DNA from: Streptomyces apocyni
GTDB taxonomy: Bacteria > Actinomycetota > Actinomycetes > Streptomycetales > Streptomycetaceae
Assembly (NCBI RefSeq): GCF_009739465.1
Contig: NZ_WHOM01000078.1
Location: forward strand, 476,133-540,132
DNA: 64,000 nt
Direction of reading: 5' to 3'
Shown: positions 27,980 to 36,710 of the stretch, piece by piece
How the letters are laid out: every line of letters starts with the position of its first letter
How positions within the stretch are numbered: position 1 is the first letter of the stretch
Made by a program: the position numbers and the translations under genes
The notes under the pieces: model-generated
Databases searched by the model: none
Seen by the model: the letters and a program-made list of their open reading frames with translations, nothing else
What the model was told of the DNA's origin: nothing

Positions 27980-28189
27980 ACCCATACGGGACTTTATTAC
28001 TGGGCACGGCCACCACAAAGCGACCTTTTGGCAGCGGGCCCACCCGACCGGACTAACACCTTCATTGCAGAAACGATCAGGCTCACTTCGGCGTGCTGGG
28101 GTGTGGTTCCCTGCGACCGCGACACGATCTGCCGCACCATCACCCCCGGAAGGACCCCACACACGGCAGAGAGCCACTACACCCACAAG

Positions 28190-28702
28190 ATGTCCTTCCG
28201 ATGCGATGCCCTCGACCATGATGGGGACGGGACCATCAGCCAGTCCGATTTCGACCAAGCGGCCCGCACTCTCATCACCGCGTTCGACCAGATCCCCGCC
28301 AGCCCGAAGGGCAAGGCACTCATCGACGGCGCCCAGCACTACTGGACACGGCTGGCGGAACTGGCCGACGCCGACCAGGACGGCCGGATCACGCAGCCCG
28401 AGTTCGTCGCCGCGGCCGCTCGGCACCTGCGGGACAATCAGCAGGAGTAGACCCGGATGGTGCGGCCTTGGGTCACCGCCGTCCTCGCTGTTGCCGACGT
28501 CGACGACAGCCAGGAGGTGAGCACGGACGAATGGGAGCGGATGCTCGCCGTCATGGGCATGGCACCGGAGGCGGCGCACGCCAGGGCCTCGGGCATCGAC
28601 ACCGACAACGACGGCGTGATCTCCCTGGACGAAGCCCTGCCATCGGTCCTCCGGTTCTACACGACCGACGAGCCCCTGACCCCGAGCGCTGCCGCGCGCT
28701 GA
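28190..28702 (+). pseudogene. EF-hand calcium-binding protein split by an in-frame amber codon
   Basis: The first part (86 codons) has two canonical EF-hand loops, DHDGDGTISQSDF and DADQDGRITQPEF, and ends at TAG 28448-28450. The same frame then continues for 83 codons with VLAVADVDDSQEVSTDEW (a degenerate third loop) and DTDNDGVISLDEA (canonical fourth). Streptomyces four-EF-hand proteins of about 170 residues align straight through the TAG, so one base change has split the gene. A restart at the ATG at 28457 could make a separate two-hand protein. Possible causes are a real nonsense mutation, amber readthrough or a sequencing error. The likely original role is calcium buffering or sensing. 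Confidence 0.75.
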
Positions 28703-28942
28703 AGCCGGACCGCGAGAGGACCCGGGCCTTGTCGCCGGGGTCTCCAGTCTGGCCGCTACGGCGTTCAGGAGAGGTAATTGACGGCCGGGCATTCAGAGAC
28801 TTCGACATCCGACGCTACCGGTCCATGGGGATGCCGACTCCGACGAAGCGCGCAACGCCGACTTCGCCGCGCGCGACCTAGCCACGTACCTCTGTGGCGT
28901 CGGCGTATGCAGCGAGCGGCGAGACCCTACAAACCGCAGCGC

Positions 28943-29311
28943 CTATCCATGCTGGGCGACCAGGACTGCCCAGGCGAGGTAGGCGATGTTGACCAGGAGC
29001 CGGGCCGCTACTCCTGTGGGGCGGTCCAGGAAGCGAAGCTGGGAGGGGTGGGCCTGGTGGAGGGCGTTGACGTGGGATGTCAGATAGGTGGCGATGAGCG
29101 CGGTGGCGAGCCAGCCGCCAGCGGGGCGGGAGCCGGGGGCCAGAAGCAGGGTCCCCGCCACGATGTTCGCCAGGCCGGTGGCGACGACCAGCGCGCCGGG
29201 GGCCGGTAGCCAGGCGGGCACGAGGGTGCGGAAGTAGGCGGGTAGCGCGAAGTGGGCGATGCCGGAGGCGGTCATGAGAACGGCGAGGGTGAAGGCTCCG
29301 AGAGTAGACAT
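28943..29311 (-). CDS. DoxX-like small membrane protein
   Basis: 122 residues with four hydrophobic helices: FTLAVLMTASGIAHFALPAYF, GALVVATGLANIVAGTLLL, LATALIATYLTSHVNAL and ARLLVNIAYLAWAVLVAQ. This four-helix pattern and the first-helix GIAHF match DoxX/DUF4267-type proteins; the function is uncertain. The start is only 6 nt from the divergent AraC-type start, so both genes may be leaderless or use promoters within each other. Confidence 0.7.
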   Translation of the reverse strand: MSTLGAFTLAVLMTASGIAHFALPAYFRTLVPAWLPAPGALVVATGLANIVAGTLLLAPGSRPAGGWLATALIATYLTSHVNALHQAHPSQLRFLDRPTGVAARLLVNIAYLAWAVLVAQHG

Positions 29312-29317
29312 GCGGCG

Positions 29318-30037
29318 ATGATGGAGTCGCGCCGGGCCTGGAGTATTGAACAGAACGGTCGTCGGCTTTCTTTCGCCCAGGGCGGTGAGGTCACGTTGTT
29401 CGCCGAGACCTCGGCCGCCACCGTGGCCCGGCACCGGCACCCGGCGTGGAAGGTGGTGCTGCCGGTGGGCGGCCACGTGACCGTCGGGGAGATGGCCGCG
29501 GCTGGAGTGCTGGTGCCCCCGCAGCTCGACCACGCGTGTGCGACGTCGTCGGCGTTTGTCGCTGTCTTCCTTGAGCCCTGGTGTGTGCGGCCGGGGCTTG
29601 GCCTGAGTCGGCTGGAGTCCTCGACCGTACGGCGGTTGCTCGATGCACTGGGCGAGGACATGGACCTCGCGGCACTGCACCGGGAAGTGAGCACCGTGAC
29701 CGGCGAAGCTCCAGTGATCGATCCCCGTGTCGCGCACGCGGTCCGGGTGTGCGGACAGGCCAAGCAACTGGACGCTGTGGCCACGGAGGTGGGGCTCTCG
29801 CCCCCGAGGCTGCGCGCCCTGGTCCGTTCGACGGTGGGTGTTCCTCTGGCCAGGCTGCGCCAGTGGCGGCGGCTGCGCACCGCGGTGGCCGCGCTGCCCG
29901 GCAGCACCCCGGCATCGGCCGCCGCGGTGGCGGGCTTCGCCGACCAAGCACACCTCACCCGTGTCACCCGGGAACTGTCGGGCCGTACACCGGGTTCCCT
30001 CAAGGTCCACGCTGCCTCCGGAACCCTTCGGCCGTAG
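29318..30037 (+). CDS. AraC-family transcriptional regulator
   Basis: About 239 residues starting MMESRRAWSIEQ (the second ATG at 29321 is equally possible). The N-terminal half is a cupin-like sensing domain (VARHRHPAWKVVLPVGGHVTV); the C-terminal ~100 residues hold the double helix-turn-helix (LDAVATEVGLSPPRLRALVRS, AAAVAGFADQAHLTRVTREL) with the family FADQAHLTR block. It probably controls the divergent DoxX-like gene, whose start is 6 nt away. No inverted repeat operator is visible. Confidence 0.82.
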   Translation: MMESRRAWSIEQNGRRLSFAQGGEVTLFAETSAATVARHRHPAWKVVLPVGGHVTVGEMAAAGVLVPPQLDHACATSSAFVAVFLEPWCVRPGLGLSRLESSTVRRLLDALGEDMDLAALHREVSTVTGEAPVIDPRVAHAVRVCGQAKQLDAVATEVGLSPPRLRALVRSTVGVPLARLRQWRRLRTAVAALPGSTPASAAAVAGFADQAHLTRVTRELSGRTPGSLKVHAASGTLRP

Positions 30038-30054
30038 CCCCGAGGGGAAAGGGG

Positions 30055-30507
30055 TCAGAGCTGGAGTTTGAAGCCCAGGTGCGAGGCTGTGAAGCCGAGG
30101 CGTTCGTAGAAGCGGTGGGCGTCGGTGCGGGTGGCGTCGGAGGTTAGTTGGACCAGCTGGCAGTCGTGGTGCCTGGAGGTGTCGACCGCCCATTGGATGA
30201 GCTGGGTGCCCAGGCCGCTGCCCCGCTCGTCGCCGTGGACGCGTACGCCTTCGATGAGCGAACGGGTCGCGCCGCGTCGGGACAGGCCGGGAATGATCGT
30301 GAGCTGCAGGGTGCCGACGACGCGGCTCGCGCGGACGGCGACCACCAGGTGCTGGTTCGGGTCCTGGGCAAGCCGCTCGAAGGCGATGCGGTACGGGGTG
30401 AGGTCATCGGGTGACTCCCGCTGGGCGCCGAGTGGATCGTCGGCGAGCATGGCCACGAGGTCCGGGATGTCCGCAGAGGTCGCGGGGCGTATCTCAAGAT
30501 CGCTCAT
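30055..30507 (-). CDS. GNAT family N-acetyltransferase
   Basis: 150 residues, one complete GNAT domain: LEIRPATSADIPDLVAML, HLVVAVRASRVVGTLQL, EGVRVHGDERGSGLGTQLI (acetyl-CoA pyrophosphate loop) and AHRFYERLGFTASHLGF. The substrate is unknown. It is convergent with the AraC gene, 17 nt between stops. Confidence 0.85.
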   Translation of the reverse strand: MSDLEIRPATSADIPDLVAMLADDPLGAQRESPDDLTPYRIAFERLAQDPNQHLVVAVRASRVVGTLQLTIIPGLSRRGATRSLIEGVRVHGDERGSGLGTQLIQWAVDTSRHHDCQLVQLTSDATRTDAHRFYERLGFTASHLGFKLQL

Positions 30508-30556
30508 GGCACGCAGGGTACGTCGACTGCCTCAGACTCCAGGATCGCCCGTGGCC

Positions 30557-31426
30557 TCAGCCTGCCGCCACCGTGAGGGGGGCGAAGCGGCGGGACCAGT
30601 CGCCGGGCAGTTCCGGGATGCCGTGGACCATCACCGCGTTGAGGCCCCGGTGCTCCAGGCCCCGCGCCTTGATCCAGGCCAGCAGTTCCTCATGGCGTAC
30701 ATCGATGTCGGTGCGCAGCTCACGGTCCGTGCCTTGGGCCAGCGAGGCGACCAGGGCCTTGGCCGTATCGGTGTCCCGGGCGATCAGCGGGCCGATGACA
30801 TGGGTGTCCATGTTGGGCCAGGCGGCGGCGTAGCCGATGATCTCTCCGTCGGCCTCGGCGACCTGGAGCTGATCGGCGAAGGCCGGGAGCCGCGTGAGCA
30901 TATGGGTCCGGTCGGGGCCGAACACCTCGGCGTCCAGACGCAGGATCGTCGGCAGGTCTTCGGCGGTCGCTCGGCGGGTGTGTACGCCGGGTGCCGCGGC
31001 CTCTGTGGGCCGGAAATGACCGCGGACCATCTCGACGTGGCCGACGGTCTTGAAACCGAGCTCTTCGTACAGCGGTCGGCCGTTGGATGTGGCGTGCAGG
31101 GTGAGCGGGGTGGGGCCGGCTTCGGCCAGCACCTGCCGCATCAGTCGGCGGCCGACACCCTGCCGGGCGTAGTGCTCGGCGACCAGCACCATGCCGATCG
31201 CGGTGAGTTCGGGACGCCCGGGCGGGCCGTAGTCGGTAGTCACACAGGCGGCGAGGAGGCCGCCGTCCGCGGCGCTAATGCCGTAGCCCGTTCCGGCCGA
31301 CAGCAGCAGCCCCCATTTGTGTTCCTCCCGAGGCCATCCGCGGTCCTCGGAGAGGTCCGCGCAGGCGGTGAGGTCGCGAAGTGTGAGCCGGCGCATGGGC
31401 AGCGCGGAGAGGGGAGGTGTCGACAC
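30557..31426 (-). CDS. Two-domain GNAT acetyltransferase
   Basis: 289 residues from a GTG; the ATG at 31396 is an alternative and neither has a clear ribosome site. The first domain (MRRLTLRDLTACADLSEDR) is a standard GNAT with LVAEHYARQGVGRRLMRQVL as CoA loop. The second (HTRRATAEDLPTILRLDAEVFG) lacks that loop and resembles the degenerate C-terminal domain (Acetyltransf_18) found in such fused proteins. Substrate unknown. Transcribed towards the single-domain GNAT gene, 49 nt away. Confidence 0.8.
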   Translation of the reverse strand: MSTPPLSALPMRRLTLRDLTACADLSEDRGWPREEHKWGLLLSAGTGYGISAADGGLLAACVTTDYGPPGRPELTAIGMVLVAEHYARQGVGRRLMRQVLAEAGPTPLTLHATSNGRPLYEELGFKTVGHVEMVRGHFRPTEAAAPGVHTRRATAEDLPTILRLDAEVFGPDRTHMLTRLPAFADQLQVAEADGEIIGYAAAWPNMDTHVIGPLIARDTDTAKALVASLAQGTDRELRTDIDVRHEELLAWIKARGLEHRGLNAVMVHGIPELPGDWSRRFAPLTVAAG

Positions 31427-31522
31427 GCTGGTCAGGCTGGCCGATGAGCGCCCCTGCCGTCCACCGCTTTACGCGAGGACGCACCGTGCTTTCGGCCACG
31501 TTTGGTCAGGCCCCACGGTGGT

Positions 31523-31536
31523 GTTTCACGTGAAAC
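31523..31536. other. parS: parS site 6
   Basis: Exact GTTTCACGTGAAAC with flanking GT/AC extending symmetry to 18 bp, in the 149-nt gap between the two-domain GNAT and NUDIX genes. Confidence 0.93.
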
Positions 31537-31575
31537 ACGCTGCCGCGGCGTACGCCATCGCCTGATTCGTACGGA

Positions 31576-32058
31576 TCACCCCAGGTCGGGGGCGTGCATG
31601 GCGCGTACGCCCTCGATGTTCCCGTCCAGATAGTGGCGTAGTGACAGCGGTACGAGGTGCACCGAGGCGATCCCGACTCGGGTGAAGGGGATGCGGACGA
31701 TCTCGTACTCGCCCGCCGGTTCCTCGACCTCAGGGCCGTGCCGCAGAGTCGGGTCCATGGACGCCAGGCGGCAGACGAAGAAATGCTGGACCTTCACACC
31801 GGTGGCCCCGCCGTCCGCGCCGATGTGCTCCACGGTGTCCACGAAGCACGGCACCACGTCAGTGATCTTCGCTCCGAGCTCCTCGTACACCTCACGGTGC
31901 AGGGCGTCGACGACGGTCGTGTCCTCCGCTTCGACTCCCCCGCCGGGGGTGACCCAGTACGGGTCCACACCGGGTTTGGTGCGCTTGATCAGGATCAGGT
32001 CATCGCCGTCGAGGAGGACGGCTCGTGCGGTGCGCTTGACCACGGGTCGGACGGTCAT
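31576..32058 (-). CDS. NUDIX hydrolase
   Basis: 160 residues from ATG (MTVRPVVKRTARAVLLDGDD). The complete Nudix box is seen from GGGVEAEDTTVVDALHREV to YEELGA around residues 43-65, including the REVYEE metal-binding core. It hydrolyses a nucleoside diphosphate linked to another moiety; the specificity is not predictable. Lies 58 nt downstream of the LysR gene on the same strand. Confidence 0.87.
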   Translation of the reverse strand: MTVRPVVKRTARAVLLDGDDLILIKRTKPGVDPYWVTPGGGVEAEDTTVVDALHREVYEELGAKITDVVPCFVDTVEHIGADGGATGVKVQHFFVCRLASMDPTLRHGPEVEEPAGEYEIVRIPFTRVGIASVHLVPLSLRHYLDGNIEGVRAMHAPDLG

Positions 32059-32116
32059 GGAAGGAATGTGGCCCGTCCTGTTCCCCGCGAAACCCGCCGA
32101 GGCCTTCGCGCCCAGG

Positions 32117-33040
32117 TCAGCTCCACTCGACGGCGGCACGGAGCAGCCACTCATGCGCCCGCGCGATATGCGGCATGGCGAGCGTTCCGGTGCGTACGAC
32201 CAGGAAATACGTCCGCAGCGGTGGCACCGCGGGCTCCAGCAGTGCCACCACCTCCCCGCGCGACAGTGCCCCCGCGCAGAGATAGCGCGGCAGGACCGCG
32301 AGCCCGGCGCCCGCCACCACACAGGCCAGCACGGCCCGCAGATCGGGGACGACGACGGTCCCCGTCGCGGCGGGGCGGGAGTCGAAGACGGCGGCCCAGT
32401 AGCGGGAGACGAACGGCAGCGACTCATGGACCTCCACCACCGGCACATGCTCCAACGACGGCAGGACCTCTGGGAGAGGCGTCACGGGGTGTCGTACGTT
32501 GCCGGGATCGACCTTGGTAGCCCAGCCGGGGGCCGCCACCAGAGCGTGTTCCTCGTCGCACAGCGGAGCCGCGGTGAGCAGCCCGCCGCGCGGCTGCGCC
32601 GTGGCGATGGCCAGATCGTGGTGTCCGGCTGACAGTCCTTCCAGGGTCTCCTCGGCGTTGCCGAACGAGGCGCGCAGCGCGAACCCCTGGCCGTCCTCAC
32701 CGGTGAGGGCGGTCAACGCGGGGACGGCGCGCTCCGCTGTGAACTCCGGAGGGCCCGCCAGGTGCAGGGTGCGCAGGGACGCGTCCTCGTCGGGGCCGCT
32801 CTCCACGATCTCCACCAGCGCGTCCAGATGCGGGGCAGCCTTGTGCGCGAGTTCGTCGCCGATAGTCGTGGGGGTCACTCCGCGAGCCTGGCGCAGGAAG
32901 AGGGGGCGGCCCAGCTGCCGCTCCAACGTGCGGATCTGCGCGGTGACAGCGGGCTGTGACAGGCCAAGGAGCGCGGCGGCCCGGGTGAAGGAGCCGGCCC
33001 GGTGCACCGTGACAAATGTGCGCAGCAGGGCCAGGTCCAT
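32117..33040 (-). CDS. LysR-family transcriptional regulator
   Basis: 307 residues, ATG with GGGGAGG upstream. N-terminal winged helix MDLALLRTFVTVHRAGSFTRAAALLGLSQ (first 29 residues) and QIRTLERQLGRPLFLR; the rest is the periplasmic-binding-like effector domain. LysR proteins usually control a divergent gene, but both neighbours here are on the same strand, so the target is unclear. The AT-rich stretch ACTATAAATAAG at 33115-33126 probably lies in its promoter. Confidence 0.88.
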   Translation of the reverse strand: MDLALLRTFVTVHRAGSFTRAAALLGLSQPAVTAQIRTLERQLGRPLFLRQARGVTPTTIGDELAHKAAPHLDALVEIVESGPDEDASLRTLHLAGPPEFTAERAVPALTALTGEDGQGFALRASFGNAEETLEGLSAGHHDLAIATAQPRGGLLTAAPLCDEEHALVAAPGWATKVDPGNVRHPVTPLPEVLPSLEHVPVVEVHESLPFVSRYWAAVFDSRPAATGTVVVPDLRAVLACVVAGAGLAVLPRYLCAGALSRGEVVALLEPAVPPLRTYFLVVRTGTLAMPHIARAHEWLLRAAVEWS

Positions 33041-33215
33041 CGGAAGCGCCTCCCCTTCCCTGCGACCCCGTGACCCCGCCTGTATCCGGCCTCGCCGGAA
33101 CCCTGCTCGCGCCCAACTATAAATAAGTCGATAGGCCTCTGTCGCTACCGTGATTGGACACTGACACAGAGTCAACTAGCCTTGTTCGCGCGGTTCTTCG
33201 CATGGGGAACCGGGG

Positions 33216-33248
33216 CGGTCCGAGCCACGAGGGGGGAGGCTCGGACCG
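33216..33248 (-). terminator. Terminator after the cystathionine-type enzyme gene
   Basis: 11-bp perfect stem CGGTCCGAGCC / GGCTCGGACCG with an 11-base loop, 19 nt beyond the stop at 33268 and upstream of the LysR promoter. Confidence 0.75.
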
Positions 33249-33267
33249 TCCGTTGTACGTAGCCGCG

Positions 33268-34404
33268 CTACCGCACTGACGACTCGTCCAGCGCGCGCAG
33301 CACATCCGCCACCAGATCCCGGGTGTCCTCCACTCCGGCCGAGAGTCGGATGAAGCCCTCCGGAACGGCGTCCCCGCCCCAGCGGCCGCGCCGCTCGGCG
33401 GTGGAGCGTACGCCCCCGAAGCTCGTCGCCTCCTCGACCAGCCGCAGCGCCGCCAGGAAACGCTCGGCGCGCTCACGGGTCGGCAGCGTGAAGGAGACCA
33501 CGCACCCATAGCGCCGCATCTGCCGGGCGGCCAGCTCATGGGACGCGTCGTCGGGCAGGCCGGGATAGCGCAGTCCCGACACCTCATCGCGGCCGCGCAG
33601 GGCTTCGGCGACGGCCAGGGCGTTCGCGCAGCCCCGGTCGGCCCGTAGCTGGAGCGTGGCCAGCGAACGGTGGGCCAGCCAGGCTTCCATCGGCCCCGGG
33701 ATCGCCCCGACGATCTTCCGCCAGCGCCGTACGCCCGCGGCCAGCTCGCTGTCCGCGCAGGTGACATAGCCCAGCAGGAGGTCACCGTGCCCGGTCAGCT
33801 GCTTGGTGGCACTGGCCACGGAGAAGTCAGCGCCCAGCTCCAGCGGCCGCTGCCCGAGCGGCGTCGCCAGGGTGTTGTCGACCGCTACCAGGGCGCCACG
33901 TGTGTGCGCCGCAGCGGCGAGGCGACGTATGTCGCAGACGTCGAGCCCCGGATTCGACGGCGTCTCGAGCCACAGCAGCCGGGCGCCGTCCAGCACGTCG
34001 AGCTGGGCGTCGTGAGCGGTGGGCGCGGTGCGTACCTCGACGCCGTACGCCGTCAACTGCTCGCGCACCAGCGGCAGCGCCTGGTATCCGTCGTCCGGCA
34101 GGACCACCACGTCGCCGGTGCGCAGCTGAGAGAAGAGCACCGCGGAGATCGCGGCCATGCCGGAGGCGAAGGCCAGCGTCTCCACCTCCGCGCCGGGCGC
34201 CTCCAGTTCGCCGATGGCGCGCTCGAGATGGGTCCAGGTCGGGTTCTCGTCACGACCGTAGGTGTACGGACCTGTGGGGTCACCCGGCAGGTGGAAGTGG
34301 GCGGCGAACGTCGGCCCGGGGAGCGTCGGCTCGTTCTTGACAGCCTCGGGCAGCCCGGCCCGCACCGCGCGGGTGCCGTCGCCGAGCTCGGAGCGGCTGT
34401 CCAT
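33268..34404 (-). CDS. Cystathionine gamma-lyase/synthase-type PLP enzyme
   Basis: 378 residues. The ATG overlaps the stop of the upstream membrane-protein gene (TGATG). Cys/Met-metabolism fold: YTYGRDENPTWTHLERAIGEL at the N-terminus, FASGMAAISAVL, ETPSNPGLDVCDI, and the PLP-binding lysine in SVASATKQLTGHGDLLLG. It makes or breaks a C-S bond; lyase versus synthase cannot be settled by eye, though Streptomyces copies at this locus are usually called gamma-lyase. Confidence 0.88.
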   Translation of the reverse strand: MDSRSELGDGTRAVRAGLPEAVKNEPTLPGPTFAAHFHLPGDPTGPYTYGRDENPTWTHLERAIGELEAPGAEVETLAFASGMAAISAVLFSQLRTGDVVVLPDDGYQALPLVREQLTAYGVEVRTAPTAHDAQLDVLDGARLLWLETPSNPGLDVCDIRRLAAAAHTRGALVAVDNTLATPLGQRPLELGADFSVASATKQLTGHGDLLLGYVTCADSELAAGVRRWRKIVGAIPGPMEAWLAHRSLATLQLRADRGCANALAVAEALRGRDEVSGLRYPGLPDDASHELAARQMRRYGCVVSFTLPTRERAERFLAALRLVEEATSFGGVRSTAERRGRWGGDAVPEGFIRLSAGVEDTRDLVADVLRALDESSVR

Positions 34405-34784
34405 CAGCTCTTGTCGTCGGGCAGGACCACGTTCATCGCCCAGGAGACGATGCTGATGATCAGGCCACCGAGTACCGCCGTCCAGAAGCCCTCGACGTGG
34501 AAGCTCAGGTCCAGCTTGTCGGCGAGCCACGAAGTGAGCAGCAGCATCAGGGCGTTGACCACCAGTGTGATCAGACCGAGGGTCAGGACGAACAGCGGGA
34601 AGGTCAGCACCCTCACGATCGGCTTGACGAGGAAGTTCACCACGCCGAAGACGAGGGCGACCAGGATCAGGGTGACGACCTTGCGTGGGGTGCTGTCCCC
34701 GGTAAGGGTGATTTTGTCCAGCAGCCAGATGGCGACGGCGAGGGCGGCCGAGTTGGCGATCGTCTTGACTACGAAATTCTTCAT
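34404..34784 (-). CDS. YvlD-like (phage holin 4_2 family) membrane protein
   Basis: 126 residues from ATG (MKNFVVKTIANSAALAVAIWLLDKI); an ATG at 34805 is possible. Four transmembrane helices with the block VFGVVNFLVKPIVRVLTFPLFVLTLGL, typical of the YvlD family of small cell-envelope proteins. Function unknown and no sign of a phage. Its stop overlaps the start of the PLP enzyme gene, an unexpected pairing of an envelope protein and a sulfur-metabolism enzyme. Confidence 0.82.
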   Translation of the reverse strand: MKNFVVKTIANSAALAVAIWLLDKITLTGDSTPRKVVTLILVALVFGVVNFLVKPIVRVLTFPLFVLTLGLITLVVNALMLLLTSWLADKLDLSFHVEGFWTAVLGGLIISIVSWAMNVVLPDDKS

Positions 34785-34879
34785 GTGTCTGATCGTGGCA
34801 GACATGATCTGCGGCAGGCACCGGTGTGTGACACGAGCCGGTTTCCGGGTGCCGTGTGAGGAACGAGGCGGGCAGGGCG

Positions 34880-35197
34880 ATGAAGGTATTCCGGCTGGAC
34901 GAGCTCGAGGCGGAACGCGTCGCGAACAACGGGGCGTACTTGCAGTTTCTTCGCGAACGGCACATGTCGGTCGGGCTGTACGCCCTGGACGCGGGGCAGA
35001 CCGACCCGCAGCAGCCGCACCAGCAGGACGAGGTGTACTTCATCGCCAGCGGCCGCGCCTCGGTGACCGTGGGGACGGAGACCACGACCGTGGGCCGGGG
35101 CAGCGTCGTCTATGTACCCGCAGGGGAGCCGCACAAGTTCCACCACATCAGCGAGGACCTGAAGGTGCTGGTGGTCTTCTCGCCGCCCGAGGGCTGA
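34880..35197 (+). CDS. Cupin domain protein
   Basis: 105 residues: single cupin barrel with motif 1 in PHQQDEVYFIASGRASVTVG and motif 2 in VVYVPAGEPHKFHHISEDL. The likely metal ligands are the histidine and glutamate of motif 1 and histidine of motif 2. The small size fits a sensor or mononuclear metal enzyme; substrate unknown. Its end lies in direct repeats that duplicate the stop codon. Confidence 0.82.
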   Translation: MKVFRLDELEAERVANNGAYLQFLRERHMSVGLYALDAGQTDPQQPHQQDEVYFIASGRASVTVGTETTTVGRGSVVYVPAGEPHKFHHISEDLKVLVVFSPPEG

Positions 35198-35267
35198 TCC
35201 GCCGTCCGAGGGCTGATCCGCTGTGTAGCCCCTAACCCTGATCCGCCGTGCAGCCCCTAACCCCGAG
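35187..35267 (+). repeat. Direct repeats over the cupin stop codon
   Basis: CCGAGGGCTGATCCGC occurs at 35187-35202 and again at 35206-35221 (19-nt period); the first contains the stop codon. A second pair, AGCCCCTAACCC, follows at 35227 and 35252 with another TGATCCGC between. TGA falls at 35195, 35214 and 35239, one in each frame. Confidence 0.85.
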
Positions 35268-35412
35268 GGTCCCTAAGGGATGGGTCAGGGAAGGACAAGG
35301 GATGGCAGGCACCATCTGCCGTGCCGTGCGCTCTACCATCGAAGCAGAGACTCAGAGAAGGACTCAAAGAGCTCAGGTATCCGGAGAGATCTGGAGAAAG
35401 AGGTGTAGGGCG

Positions 35413-35631
35413 ATGGCCGTGCAGCAGATATTCGCGGGGATGCCGTGGTGGGTGAAGTGGGTCGCCGTGCCGGTCATCGCCCTGGTCGTCTTCGGCGGCG
35501 TGATCGGATGGCTGATCGGCGTCATCGTCAGCCTGCTGTTCAAGGTGCTGGTCTTCGCCGCGCTCGTCGCCGGACTCATCTTCGTCGTACGGAAGTTCAC
35601 CTCCTCCTCGTCCTCACGTAGCGACTGGTGA
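35413..35631 (+). CDS. DUF5326 family small membrane protein
   Basis: 72 residues, ATG with GAGGTG upstream. The conserved start IFAGMPWWVKWVAVPVIALV leads into two transmembrane helices, then the basic/serine tail VRKFTSSSSSRSDW typical of this Streptomyces family. Function unknown. Confidence 0.8.
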   Translation: MAVQQIFAGMPWWVKWVAVPVIALVVFGGVIGWLIGVIVSLLFKVLVFAALVAGLIFVVRKFTSSSSSRSDW

Positions 35632-35834
35632 CCGATGCGGTGGCGATGACCGGGTAAGCCGGAAACCGAGGTTCGCCCGGGCGGGGGAAAGATTCGGCCA
35701 TCGCCTCCATCGGCCCAGGGGGGCGGCTAAAGTCCGGAATCCGACGCGGGGTGGCCCCCGCGGGCGGGCGCATCGCTCACCCCCGTGGCACCGTACGGGG
35801 ATTCCCCCACGCGCCTCGGGAGTGCACCTTGGCC

Positions 35835-36605
35835 ATGGCAGACAGCGGCACCACCACCGCTCCGACCCTCATCGGGTCCGTGCAGCGGGCGATGCGCTTG
35901 TTGGAAGCCGTGGCCGCCCACGAGGGCGGGGCGCCCGCGAAGCAGCTCGCGCGTGAGGCCGGGCTCGCGCTGCCCACCGCGTACCACCTGCTCCGCACCC
36001 TCGCGCATGAGGGCTATCTGCGCCGTGAGAAGGGCGTGTTCGCACTCGGCCCCGCAGCCGAGCTGCTGGCCGCCAGTGGGGCGCAGCAGAAACGTCGCGG
36101 CATGATCGGCGATGTGCTTGAGCACTGGCGCGATGCCATCGGCGTACCCGTCTACTTCGCCCTCTACCGCGAGGGTGAGGTCGAGGTGGTGGCCGTCGCG
36201 GACACCCCGGGCAGCCCCGCCGTCGAGGAGTGGGCGGACTTCCGGCAGACCGCGCACGCCCACGCGATCGGCCAGTGCCTGCTCTCCCAGCTGGACGACG
36301 ACGCCAGACGGGACCACCTCGCCCGCTACCCCGTGCAGTCCATCACCCCGTACACCGTTCGCGACGGCCGGGTGCTGCTGGGCAGACTCCAGGCCGTGAA
36401 CCGCATGGCGCCCGTCATCGAGCAGCAGGAGTACGCCCTGGGGACCGTCTGCGCGGCCGTCCCGATCACGGCAGGCGCCACCGCCGCCACGCTGGCCATC
36501 TCCCTGCCCGTCCACCAGGCCGACCGGCTGCTGCCCGCCGTGCGCGAACTACAGAGTGACGTGGGGAGGAAGCTGGCGACGCTGGCGTTCTCTATCAGCA
36601 TCTGA
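35835..36605 (+). CDS. ssgR: IclR-family regulator SsgR
   Basis: 256 residues from ATG; a TTG two codons upstream is also possible. IclR winged helix (GSVQRAMRLLEAVAAHEGGAP, LPTAYHLLRTLAHEGYLRRE) then the effector-binding domain. Identified as SsgR because it lies directly upstream of ssgA on the same strand, as in S. coelicolor, where SsgR activates ssgA transcription at the onset of sporulation. The 105-nt gap to ssgA should contain the SsgR-dependent ssgA promoter. Confidence 0.9.
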   Translation: MADSGTTTAPTLIGSVQRAMRLLEAVAAHEGGAPAKQLAREAGLALPTAYHLLRTLAHEGYLRREKGVFALGPAAELLAASGAQQKRRGMIGDVLEHWRDAIGVPVYFALYREGEVEVVAVADTPGSPAVEEWADFRQTAHAHAIGQCLLSQLDDDARRDHLARYPVQSITPYTVRDGRVLLGRLQAVNRMAPVIEQQEYALGTVCAAVPITAGATAATLAISLPVHQADRLLPAVRELQSDVGRKLATLAFSISI

Positions 36606-36710
36606 AAACTCACTGCTTGTGATCCACTGGACACGTTGAGCAAGATGCCGTGAGTCAGGAAGACAGTCCACGTCCCAGTCTCCATCGACGGCACGACAAC
36701 GGGGTAGGCG

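Noticed and set aside
26282..28189. A long plus-strand frame leading into the EF-hand gene
   Set aside because: Only its last part (from 28190) carries real motifs; the rest lies opposite the ligase and ThDP genes.
34404..34784. Phage holin as a sign of a prophage
   Set aside because: The YvlD-type family is chromosomal and no other phage gene is near.
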